64,000 nt of DNA, taken from positions 1 through 64,000 of the forward strand of contig NZ_JBCDMV010000001.1 in assembly GCF_038433135.1 (NCBI RefSeq). Direction: 5' to 3'. Source of the stretch: Luteococcus sp038433135 (GTDB lineage Bacteria; Actinomycetota; Actinomycetes; Propionibacteriales; Propionibacteriaceae). Shown one piece after another: positions 17,901 to 24,106 of this stretch. The translations under genes and the position numbers were made by a program. The notes beneath the pieces are model-generated. The model did not search any database. It saw nothing but the letters and a program-made list of their open reading frames with translations, and had not been told where the DNA came from. The number at the start of each line of letters is the position of its first letter. Positions within the stretch are counted from its first letter, which is position 1.

Positions 17901-18461
17901 TTGATGCTGCTCTCCCTGTGGATCGGTGCGATGGGGCTGCACAGCACCTTCAATGGGATCAGCGAGCAGGCCCGTCGGTCGTCGGCCAGTTCCCGACGCC
18001 TGCTGGTGGGAGAGCTCGGTCCGGCCGCCGTCGTGGCGGTGCTGCAGGCCCTGGCGGTCAGCATGGTGGGGCAGGCGGTGCTGCAGATGTCGCCGATGCG
18101 CTGGCTCATGGTCACCGGAACCCTGGTTCTGGCCAGCCTGGCCTTCGCCGCGATCAACCACGCGCTGGTCGCCTTCCTGCGGGCCTTCGGCCGGCTGATT
18201 GCTGCCGCCTGCGCCGTGGTCACCGGGGTCACGGTGCTCACCCAGGCACACCCGACGGGAATGGGGCTGGCCCTTGGCCTGTCGCCCGTCACCCCGGCCG
18301 TGAATGCGGTTCGAGGTGTGATGACCGGGGTCAGCTTCCCCGCCAGCTACCTGGCGCTGCTGGCCTGGCTGGTGGTGGGCGTGCTGTTCAGCTCGCTCGC
18401 GATCCTGCGGGCACGGGTGCCGGAGCCGATCCGGGTGCCCACCATCCACGACGAGAACTGA
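14919..18461 (+). CDS. Very large YhgE/Pip-like ABC-2-type membrane protein with coiled coils and a P/T/S-rich linker
   Basis: 1180 residues from ATG 14919 (GGGGGAG at 14907-14913). One membrane helix near residues 36-55 (IPTVVGMILLPLMIASSLLW) is followed by an extracellular domain starting VNLDEGTTVG, the YhgE/Pip signature. Long Ala/Gln/Ser-rich coiled coils come next, then a Pro/Thr/Ser-rich linker at about 585-765 containing two TVTVTASP copies, more coiled coil, and about five C-terminal helices starting GWISMLMLLSLWIG. Relatives include phage-receptor Pip and the EsaA-type component of Gram-positive type VII secretion; the fold suggests an efflux or secretion role. No secretion genes lie nearby. 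The linker could span the cell wall. Confidence 0.72.
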   Translation: MSSADDPTHPGLLSRLRTAGRQDHGILAVLRGRIPTVVGMILLPLMIASSLLWGTGGNAGRVQRAEAAIVNLDEGTTVGDTRISLGQDYARHLRNQRGANFAWRYGVSVEEAEHGLASGQYSAAVIIPSGFSRVLTGTSAKGSTERATLVVEKSPVAGVSDQVVFGQLSTAATQSLSNSVTKKYLDKLFVTSTEVGSVLGQTSTAAREAALAAGQLDQQAKSAREASQGLGSRAATASDTADEAANSAQKAAKGAAGIATPTPEGAATVPSDASSAAAEAAKKAGDLARATTTTRESADQAVRQAAAAGADGAAMQGTTQAIADAAAANQAAAGAYTGKVGQAVRQQAELQAQLAQVQGALTSYVSNVQVVTDAVQQASGTINAVSGGTSRITYDAGQDSAGGSGANRPRFALLGPVRAQNLPQSPTDDAVAARDELVRALRAAASELGTSTAELATLRADAEKSVTAAEAVQDSYAALVKDLPTQEVKVNPGRGNGPAACRALATKSEIEACKIGYNAAVGQVNTALALSGLGARAEAMVAQSKATRDGLRKLQTTGEQTSLTLTLLAGRLAELTVVITVNPGNPTPDPTQTPTPQPTQTVTVTASPEPGQSVTPQPTETVTVTASPTPSTQPTEPTPTSQPTADPSESPTDTTPEPTDTGQPSPTPGATDALAPGTPTGQPSASQTPVSSETPVGAENPGTPGPSQAPEPSPTSMPAPSPGGPSPTPGLPTSERPRLGPSLPTVVPTQPSVAPSQPSTGVESLHTQRVTAAVSQLNATSATVQRELDTLATSLASGQSGLETVAAGSDAERALTDGASSMTRATTAQASVVQQLTASLSSLNEQMAGLGTSIRGLDSGAQSLSEQNAKASDNATRLAGRVDSLNQTITGLQQSTRQVASDAATAVTRTAELQRQISGLQQSSGIVDTRTGAVAESARSHAKQSTTVASRIGDVQTQVPSYDDAERQKLTDVVSQPIDTSHSSAFRNIGWISMLMLLSLWIGAMGLHSTFNGISEQARRSSASSRRLLVGELGPAAVVAVLQALAVSMVGQAVLQMSPMRWLMVTGTLVLASLAFAAINHALVAFLRAFGRLIAAACAVVTGVTVLTQAHPTGMGLALGLSPVTPAVNAVRGVMTGVSFPASYLALLAWLVVGVLFSSLAILRARVPEPIRVPTIHDEN

Positions 18462-18489
18462 CACTTCCCGCGGGGCGGGTTGCTGGCCG

Positions 18490-18706
18490 GTGGCTGCCCC
18501 CGGCCGTCCTGATGAGCTCTACCCAGGCCGGCTGGCGGCGGTGTTTCCGAAAACCGACATCCGGAATCTGCCTGGTGAGCGGGGCTGAGCCTGCCGGGCC
18601 ACGATGAGGCCCGATCTGGAGGTCACTTTTCGGAATCGCTCCGCCAGCCAGCGGCCGGGGCCCTGGTGAGGGCTTGAGGGATGCTCGGCTGGTTGGGGGC
18701 AGCCAC
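18490..18706. repeat. 217-bp nested imperfect palindrome
   Basis: Outer arms GTGGCTGCCCCC (18490-18501) and GGGGGCAGCCAC (18695-18706) are perfect. Inside, GGCTGGCGG pairs with CCGCCAGCC and TTCCGAAAA with TTTTCGGAA, with further partial matches toward the centre. It lies just after the YhgE-like gene. Confidence 0.8.
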
Positions 18707-18781
18707 GTCGCGCCTGGTCGGGCACGTTGCGCCAACCCTTACATCTGGCGCCGGGTATCCGGGGCGCGAGGAGTCATCCCC

Positions 18782-18832
18782 GGCGCAGGGTGCCACAACA
18801 GGCGCGACGTGCAACAACAGGCGCAAGGTGCC
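18782..18832 (+). repeat. Three tandem 19-base units
   Basis: GGCGCAGGGTGCCACAACA, GGCGCGACGTGCAACAACA and a partial third unit GGCGCAAGGTGCC follow head to tail. Each can also pair with upstream GGCACGTTGCGCC (18721-18733). Confidence 0.75.
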
Positions 18833-18871
18833 TCGGCCGGGTCTTGGGCGAAGGGGGCAGAGAAGCGGGGC

Positions 18872-19912
18872 TCAGCCGCGGATCTCGTCGATGGCGACGG
18901 TGGTCAGCCGCACCTCCACCGGAACCTCGTCGCCGACGGCAACCGAGCCGGCGCCGGGCAGGAAGACCAGCGAGCTCTGCATGTGCGGCGGCTCCACGAA
19001 GAAGCGCTTCTTGCCGGCGATGGTGTAGGGGCTGAGCGCGAAACCGAGAGCCTCCATGGATCCGGAGACCAGGGTGACGGCGCGCTGGCGCAGCGTGGCG
19101 GCCGACGTCGGGGCCTCCAGCGCGATGCCATTGGCGGTACCGCCGCTGACCACCACCACCCAGCCGTCGGAGGGCATCCGGCGTTGCCAGTAGCCGATCC
19201 GCTCGCCGCGGCGCACTCGGTGCATGTCCAGCACTCGGGCGGTGGTGCGACGGGTTCTCGGCGCCCCGAGCCAGAGTTTGGTGCCCACCCGCAGGTGGCA
19301 GTCGACACTGACCTCGCCGCGCAGGGTGTCGTATTCGACGGCGGTGAGGTGGCTGAGCCACAGCGGTGCGCGGTGCGCGGCCAGTGCGGCGGCGGACAGG
19401 GCCCGAGCCTCCGCCAGCCGGTTGGTGGCCACCATCGGCAGGTGGATGGTCCAGCCCTCGAGCCGCAGCTCACCCAGGCGCTCGGCGGCGCGCTGCAGGT
19501 CGGCCACCTCCAGGCCATGCCGGCGCATGGAGGTCATCACCTCCAGCACCACCCGGGCGCGGGGGTTCACGGCCTGCGCATCGGCCAGGTCATCCAGCCG
19601 GGCGATGGTGCTGATCACCCTCTCGTCGCGCAGCACGGCGTCGCCGTCGAAGCTGCTCCATGGGGTGAGCACCACGATGTCGCCGGACCAGCCGCCGGCC
19701 CGCACCGTGGCGATCTCCGGCTGGGTTCCGACGGCCAGCACCTGCGGCCCGTCGGGTTGGGCGGCCAGCAGGGTGGCCTCCTGCGCCAGCCGCTCCAGGC
19801 CGTAGCCGTAGCCATTTCCCTTGGCGACGGGGACCAGCCCGGGCGCCTGCTCCGCAAAGGAGCGCAGGTGGATGCGCCAGGCCTCGGTGTCGATCTGCAG
19901 GGAGAGACTCAC
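18872..19912 (-). CDS. Alanine-racemase-like fold-type III PLP protein
   Basis: 346 residues from GTG 19912, which overlaps the stop of the FemX gene (GTGA). The N-terminal barrel carries VPVAKGNGYGYG, the alanine-racemase PLP-lysine motif (Lys31), and the C-terminal beta domain contains LRVGTKLWLGAP and a long tail ending at DEIRG. Length and layout fit alanine racemase or the related N-terminal-domain proteins often found next to FemX genes in actinomycetes. The expected reaction is L-Ala to D-Ala or a related amino acid for peptidoglycan. The second catalytic Tyr of classical racemases is not obvious to me, so a different substrate is possible. Confidence 0.72.
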   Translation of the reverse strand: MSLSLQIDTEAWRIHLRSFAEQAPGLVPVAKGNGYGYGLERLAQEATLLAAQPDGPQVLAVGTQPEIATVRAGGWSGDIVVLTPWSSFDGDAVLRDERVISTIARLDDLADAQAVNPRARVVLEVMTSMRRHGLEVADLQRAAERLGELRLEGWTIHLPMVATNRLAEARALSAAALAAHRAPLWLSHLTAVEYDTLRGEVSVDCHLRVGTKLWLGAPRTRRTTARVLDMHRVRRGERIGYWQRRMPSDGWVVVVSGGTANGIALEAPTSAATLRQRAVTLVSGSMEALGFALSPYTIAGKKRFFVEPPHMQSSLVFLPGAGSVAVGDEVPVEVRLTTVAIDEIRG

Positions 19913-21282
19913 TTCTGGGCCTCCTGCTGGACGGGGGTCTCCTGCTGGGCCCGCCTGGGCTGCCCGGTGCCCTGGGCTGTCATGCCGTCGGGTGCGACTT
20001 CGCCGGTCTCGGGCTGGGCGGTGCCCTCGGAAGCGGTGGCACCGGTCTCGGCGGTGGCGTCGCGCTTGCCGGGAACCACCTTGCCGGCCAGCCCCCTGGC
20101 GGCCGAGACCTTCTGGGTGACCGCGCCCTTGATCTTGCCGCGGTTCATGTATCCGTCGAAGGCCAGGTAGAGCGCCTTGTTCAGCGCCAGATCCCACTCG
20201 CCGGGGTAGGCGACGGCGCGACCGCCGGTGCCCACCTTGAACTGGATCAGGCCGATCTCCGGGTCGTCGGCGGCGATCCCCTCGGTGATGCCGCGCAGGT
20301 CGTAGACCGTCGCGCCCGCGGCCAGGGAGTCCTGGATCATCTGCCACTGGATCCGGTTGCTGCCGCGCACCTCACGCTTCTCGTTGGAGCTGGCTCCGTA
20401 GGAGTACCAGGTGTGCTTGCCCACACCGATCCAGGTGGTGGCGGCCACCACGTCTCCCTCGTGCTTGGCCAGATAGACCCGCATCCGGTCTTCCTTCTCC
20501 CCGTTCAGTGCGTCCCACATGGTCTGGAAGTAGGCCAGCGGACGGGGGTGGAAGTGGTCGCGTTCGGCGGTGACCAGGTAGACCTCGTGGAAGGCGGCCA
20601 GGTCATCCCGGGTGCCGCGGATGATCTCGACGCCGGCCTTGTCGGCCTTCTTGATGTTGCGCCGCCACAGCTGGTTCATCCCCTTGAGCACCTCGTCGGC
20701 GGTCTTCGGGGTGCCATCGTCGTGGGTCAGCGGCAGCTGGAAGTTGAACTTGGGCTGCCCGGCGGCAAAGCCCTCGCCGTCCTTGGGAGCCTTCCAGCCG
20801 AGCTTGCGCAGCGTTGCGGAAACCTTGGCGACGTTGGGATTGCTGACGTCGGGGGTGGCCTGGCTGAGCACCGTCATGGCCTCGTCGGCGACGGCGGTCT
20901 TGATGGTGTCCGGGCCCCAGGCGCGCTCGACGACGGCCGGGCCGATCCGAAGCCCGAAGGCGCCCTTGGCCTTCACATGTTCGGCCAGCGCGGTGAGGAT
21001 CTCGTCCAGGTCGTCGCGCAGCCAGTCGACCACCGGGCCTTCGGGCAGGTAGGCCAAGTAGCGCTTCAGCTTGGGCAGCTGCCGGTAGAGCACCAGCCCG
21101 GCGCCGATCAGCTCCGAGCCGTCGAAGAAGCCCAGCGACTCATGCCCCCATTCCGGCTTGACCTTGGCCCACGCGGGCAGCTGCAGGAAGCTCACAGTGG
21201 TGGGGTAGTTCCGGTCCGCGGCCTTGGCCTCGACGAAGGCGAGGTGCTGGGCGGCGGTGATCTGGCGCACGGTGATCGTCAC
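19909..21282 (-). CDS. FemAB/FemX-family peptidoglycan aminoacyltransferase
   Basis: 457 residues from GTG 21282, with a TAGCCT -10 box six bases upstream and no ribosome site, so probably leaderless. FemABX hallmarks are the N-terminal LAYLPEGPVVDW segment, LWRRNIKKADKAGVEI, and the C-terminal acetyltransferase-like core YSYGASSNEKREVRGSNRIQ followed by YDLRGITEG. These enzymes add amino acids from aminoacyl-tRNA to the lysine of lipid-linked peptidoglycan precursor at the inner membrane face. The C-terminal 60 residues are Glu/Thr/Gly-rich and extra. Coupling to a racemase-like gene suggests the pair build the peptide cross-bridge. Confidence 0.86.
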   Translation of the reverse strand: MTITVRQITAAQHLAFVEAKAADRNYPTTVSFLQLPAWAKVKPEWGHESLGFFDGSELIGAGLVLYRQLPKLKRYLAYLPEGPVVDWLRDDLDEILTALAEHVKAKGAFGLRIGPAVVERAWGPDTIKTAVADEAMTVLSQATPDVSNPNVAKVSATLRKLGWKAPKDGEGFAAGQPKFNFQLPLTHDDGTPKTADEVLKGMNQLWRRNIKKADKAGVEIIRGTRDDLAAFHEVYLVTAERDHFHPRPLAYFQTMWDALNGEKEDRMRVYLAKHEGDVVAATTWIGVGKHTWYSYGASSNEKREVRGSNRIQWQMIQDSLAAGATVYDLRGITEGIAADDPEIGLIQFKVGTGGRAVAYPGEWDLALNKALYLAFDGYMNRGKIKGAVTQKVSAARGLAGKVVPGKRDATAETGATASEGTAQPETGEVAPDGMTAQGTGQPRRAQQETPVQQEAQK

Positions 21283-21288
21283 CCTTCG

Positions 21289-21294
21289 AGGCTA
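21289..21294 (-). promoter_or_regulatory. -10 box for leaderless FemX transcript
   Basis: TAGCCT on the minus strand ends six bases before GTG 21282. Confidence 0.5.
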
Positions 21295-21405
21295 CCGGAT
21301 GGGTTCGCGGCCCTCGGGGGTTGTGCGCTCCAGCACGCCGTCGCCGTCGTCGCGCAGCACAGGGTTCAATCTCGGGGTCTGCAGCGAAACTTTAGGTCCT
21401 TATAG

Positions 21406-21829
21406 TCAACCGGATGATGGTCGTCTTTCCTCGGCGGGCGGGACGGCGCGGTATTGCCGATCGCGGCTCCTCGGCGGAGCGGTCGGCTCGACGAGTCCGT
21501 CGTCCATGAGCCGTTGAAGGTGGTTGAGCGCTGCCCGGCGGCTGAGGGAAAGCGCTGCTGCCACATCCGCACTGGACATGCTGTCGTGCTGGCGGATGAG
21601 CCGTAGGAGGTCACTGTCCGGAGCGGGGGGGTTGGTCGGAATCGGCCACCACCTGCTCATTCCCGGGCGGAGGAGGCTGGGGTGGGGCGTCGATGGCTTC
21701 GGCCAGCCGGTAGTGCGCTCCTCGCTTGTCCCCACGTTTGGTGGCGAGACCGGCCCGGACGAGCCCTGCCAGTTCCCGGGTGGCCTGCGCGGAATCGAGT
21801 CCCCACCCTTGGAGGGTTGCGCTGCGCAC
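21406..21829 (-). pseudogene. Remnant of an ATP-binding/winged-helix protein, C-terminal part, frameshifted
   Basis: Two frames together give one sensible protein: LDSAQATRELAGLVRAGLAT (winged-helix), a Pro-rich linker, then DSDLLRLIRQHDSMSSADVA with a second winged helix ending NHLQRLMDDGLVEP. They are split at a run of seven G on the plus strand (21625-21631). This resembles the C-terminal end of AlbA_2/Schlafen-type ATP-binding regulators, whose N-terminal domain is absent. A TGA precedes the first part in frame, so the gene is both truncated and frameshifted, unless the homopolymer is a sequencing error. Confidence 0.6.
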
Positions 21830-21862
21830 CGCGCGGCCGACCTTTCATCGTTGCATGGAAGT

Positions 21863-21880
21863 GTCATCGCATGCGATGAC
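21863..21880. promoter_or_regulatory. 18-bp perfect palindrome, possible operator
   Basis: GTCATCGCATGCGATGAC is its own reverse complement. It lies between the two frameshifted remnants, where a promoter for the downstream one would sit. The binding protein is unknown. Confidence 0.5.
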
Positions 21881-21898
21881 GAGCATGTGCGGGGGCGC

Positions 21899-22055
21899 TT
21901 ACTCATGGATGGCCGCAAGGAAGGCTTCGAACTTGTCCTCCGGCAGCTCCATTGGGTCCAAGGATGGCAGGGGGGGCGGCCTCACTTAGCAACGCCACAA
22001 GATCGACTTCTTGGGGCACCGTCGAGACGCCCGCCGGTGGCAGAATCAGTGTCAC
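21899..22055 (-). pseudogene. Small protein of about 50 residues, disrupted at a seven-base homopolymer
   Basis: From GTG 22055 the frame reads VTLILPPAGVSTVPQEVDLV and continues to a run of seven G on the plus strand (21970-21976). Removing one base there joins it to LDPMELPEDKFEAFLAAIHE and a TAA at 21899, a well-formed acidic C-terminus. As written, the frame instead ends soon after in unlikely sequence. It starts 47 bases downstream of the DUF3800 stop. I do not recognise the family; an antitoxin-like small acidic protein is only a guess. Confidence 0.45.
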
Positions 22056-22102
22056 GCATGACCAGCTCTTTCCCAGAGTGGAACGGACGTGGCCTCTGGC
22101 AC

Positions 22103-23014
22103 TCAGGGGTCAGCGACCTGGCTCCCGCCGGTGCCGCCTTGACGTAGCGCGTCGTAGAAGCCCGAGGGGATCTTGGCGATGTCACCAAGAGTTCCGGGCT
22201 TATATCGGGCAGCACCCTCATCCAAGAGTTCGCTGGTGTTGATGTCACGACCGCTGGGGCGATGGATCTTGGATTCATAGGTGAAGTGACCGCGAAGGGT
22301 GTCGCTGAACTTCTCGCTGGCCCACGTAAAATCGGAATCCGGAACCAGTTGCCAGTAAGCCAGGCGGGCGGTCAGAGCACAGATCCAGTCGGCAAACTGG
22401 ATTCCGCTGTTGAGCTTGCTCTCGATGTGCAGCGGTGCTTCGACGACGCGGAGCATCTCGGGGCGGCCGAGCTCCCTCTTGGAACGGTTGAAGATGTGGG
22501 CGTACATGCCCGCTACCACCTCCTGTCGGGTCTTGTCTGTGATGCTGTCGGTCAGAATGAGTAGGTCTCGGCTCCGCTTGTCAGCGTGAGTGCAGAGGCG
22601 GTTGACGGTCTCTCTCATCGCTCTCTGCGTGATCTCGGAGGAGTCGACGCCGGTCTGTTTGAGCGTTCCACGCAACTTCTCGTCGCCGTAGTAGAAGAGT
22701 TGACCGTCCAGCTCGTAGAGCGTTTTGAGCAGTGCCTTGAAGACGCGAACCTGCTCGGGCCTCTTGGTGATACTCCCTGTGGTGAAGTACTCCGAGCCCT
22801 TGCGCTCCCACTGGTGGGGGTTCTTGGAAGCCGCGATCTCTGTCTTGAAGAGCTCGGTCTTGGCCCTCTTGAAGCTGGCACCCATCTGGCGTGCATTGCT
22901 GGCTGGGAGGACGAAGCCGGCGTAACCGAAGACGGGGTGATCGTTGTACTTCTTGTGCTGGGGCGAGACGTAGGGCCCAACGTGGCCAAACTCGTCCAGG
23001 TAGGCGATCAGCAT
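22103..23014 (-). CDS. DUF3800-domain protein (RNase-H-like fold)
   Basis: 303 residues from ATG 23014, preceded by GGAGG seven bases away. The N-terminus LIAYLDEFGHVGP is the DUF3800 signature (usually YLDESG), with an acidic residue expected in the active centre, and LILTDSITDK and GIQFADWICALTARLAY supply the later conserved acidic positions. DUF3800 proteins are predicted nucleases found in mobile and defence regions; the biochemical role is not established. Base composition is visibly less GC-rich than the flanking genes, suggesting transfer. The 5' region carries a hairpin and a separate 14-codon ORF. Confidence 0.82.
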   Translation of the reverse strand: MLIAYLDEFGHVGPYVSPQHKKYNDHPVFGYAGFVLPASNARQMGASFKRAKTELFKTEIAASKNPHQWERKGSEYFTTGSITKRPEQVRVFKALLKTLYELDGQLFYYGDEKLRGTLKQTGVDSSEITQRAMRETVNRLCTHADKRSRDLLILTDSITDKTRQEVVAGMYAHIFNRSKRELGRPEMLRVVEAPLHIESKLNSGIQFADWICALTARLAYWQLVPDSDFTWASEKFSDTLRGHFTYESKIHRPSGRDINTSELLDEGAARYKPGTLGDIAKIPSGFYDALRQGGTGGSQVADP

Positions 23015-23061
23015 GACGTCGCCTCCAGGCATGCGAAAGCCCACGCCGAGGCGTGGGCTTC
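23015..23061 (-). ncRNA. Structured leader upstream of DUF3800 (DUF3800-type RNA motif candidate)
   Basis: On the minus strand, AAGCCCACGCC pairs perfectly with GGCGTGGGCTT around a TC loop (23037-23060). It is followed by GCATGCCTGGAGGCGACGTC up to ATG 23014, in which GCCT and AGGC can pair around the ribosome site. Conserved RNA structures upstream of DUF3800 genes have been described as the DUF3800 RNA motifs; the position and layout fit. Confidence 0.6.
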
Positions 23062-23108
23062 GAAGTGGCGCGCATCCCGTGTTTCAGGGGTCGCTTCCAA
23101 TTGCGAGG

Positions 23109-23153
23109 TTACCACGCGAGCTGCGCGTGAGGGTAGTGCGAATGCGAACTCAT
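23109..23153 (-). CDS. 14-codon leader ORF upstream of DUF3800
   Basis: ATG 23153 follows AAGGAGG (23161-23167 on the plus strand as CCTCCTT) at seven bases, the strongest ribosome site in the island. It encodes MSSHSHYPHAQLAW and stops with TAA 48 bases upstream of the DUF3800 hairpin. Three of its first nine residues are His. It may be a regulatory leader peptide or the remnant of a gene. No homologue is known to me. Confidence 0.45.
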   Translation of the reverse strand: MSSHSHYPHAQLAW

Positions 23154-23246
23154 GGGGAATCCTCCTTGGTGTCGTGCCCCGTCTGGTCGGCGCTGGTCAG
23201 GCGAGGCTCCTCTCAGCACGTATCAGCACTCTAGGCTGGGGCACCG

Positions 23247-23278
23247 ACAACGCCTTGCGGATTGGCTCAGGGCGTTGT
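23247..23278 (-). terminator. Hairpin after the RHH-YfbU gene
   Basis: ACAACGCC (23247-23254) pairs with GGCGTTGT (23271-23278), starting about ten bases after the stop of the minus-strand gene. The loop is 16 bases, so it is only a fair terminator. Confidence 0.5.
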
Positions 23279-23288
23279 TGTAGGCGGC

Positions 23289-24038
23289 TCAGAGGCTGTC
23301 GAGGTGGGCCGCTGATTCGGCCAGTTGCGCCAGCTCGCCTGCATTGAGCAGGTAGCTCTTCTGGTCAAAGCCGCGCGGGCGAGTGCTTCGGACTCGCCGG
23401 TACTCCGCCAGCATGCGCTCGTAGACGCCCAGCATCGGTGAGTGAGAGTTGCCGTTGTCTGCCTTCTGGATCTGGGGGCTCAGCTCGGTCCAGCGGCCCT
23501 CGCTGGTGAGGTACTGGACGTAGCTCGCCATACGGCCCTCAAGGAGATCGTTATGATCGAAGCCCTGAAACTCCAAGCGGTAGGTGCCGTACTCAGCGAT
23601 CTCCTCTGGTGTCTTGTCCAGGTCATCCAGGCTGAAGGTGATGATGCGGAACATGTCGAGGACATCCATCACGAATGAGCACTGGCTCTTGGTTAGCTCC
23701 GGGCGGAGGCTGATGAACTCGGTGCTGTAGCCACCGACGAAGCCATCCTCCAATACTCTGGCGAGCTTCAACTGGTCCTCTTCATTCCCATCCTCCTGGC
23801 TGGAGTCCTCTGGGATTACCCGAGCGAGGATCCGGTGCAAAAGAGCTAGCTGCTGGCGCTCAACAAGTGTCAAGGAGTCAGGGGAGAAGACGTCTGAGTC
23901 ATCGGGTGGCCTCACGGGTTCGACTGCGGCGATGAGCCGGTCGCGAATGAACTCACTCAGGCTCTGTCCCTCTGTCGCAGCTCTCTCTCGCAAGAGTGCG
24001 TGATAGTGATCGTCGATGCGAACGTTGACAATGGCCAT
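23289..24038 (-). CDS. Ribbon-helix-helix plus YfbU-domain protein
   Basis: 249 residues from ATG 24038 (GGGGGAAG just upstream). Residues 1-40 (IVNVRIDDHYHALLRERAAT, then SLSEFIRDRL) form a ribbon-helix-helix DNA-binding domain. From about residue 70 it matches YfbU: LALLHRILARV, VMDVLDMFRIITFSLDDLDK, LEFQGFDHND, and SHSPMLGVYERMLAEYRRV. YfbU function is unknown. The DNA-binding domain and the inverted repeat in its own promoter suggest an autoregulated, antitoxin-like repressor. It has no adjacent gene on the same transcript other than possibly GIY-YIG upstream. Composition is lower in GC than the surroundings. Confidence 0.78.
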   Translation of the reverse strand: MAIVNVRIDDHYHALLRERAATEGQSLSEFIRDRLIAAVEPVRPPDDSDVFSPDSLTLVERQQLALLHRILARVIPEDSSQEDGNEEDQLKLARVLEDGFVGGYSTEFISLRPELTKSQCSFVMDVLDMFRIITFSLDDLDKTPEEIAEYGTYRLEFQGFDHNDLLEGRMASYVQYLTSEGRWTELSPQIQKADNGNSHSPMLGVYERMLAEYRRVRSTRPRGFDQKSYLLNAGELAQLAESAAHLDSL

Positions 24039-24053
24039 CTCTTCCCCCTTTTC

Positions 24054-24081
24054 GTATGACGGTAGTGTATCTGTGTCATAC
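24054..24081. promoter_or_regulatory. Inverted-repeat operator overlapping the RHH-YfbU promoter
   Basis: GTATGAC (24054-24060) and GTCATAC (24075-24081) are perfect inverse copies. On the minus strand -35 TTGCAT (24082-24087) and -10 TACCGT (24059-24064) are 17 bases apart, so the repeat brackets the core promoter. Autoregulation by the RHH domain is inferred. Confidence 0.6.
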
Positions 24082-24106
24082 ATGCAACCGATGGTTGATG
24101 GGTGGT

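Larger units (their letters stand above)
18462..18871. other. 410-base non-coding gap between convergent genes, filled with repeats
   Basis: It contains the nested inverted repeat at 18490-18706, a second interlocked pair of inverted repeats (18705-18716 with 18799-18810; 18721-18733 with 18820-18832) and three 19-base tandem units. No ORF here has credible composition or a ribosome site. Confidence 0.7.
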
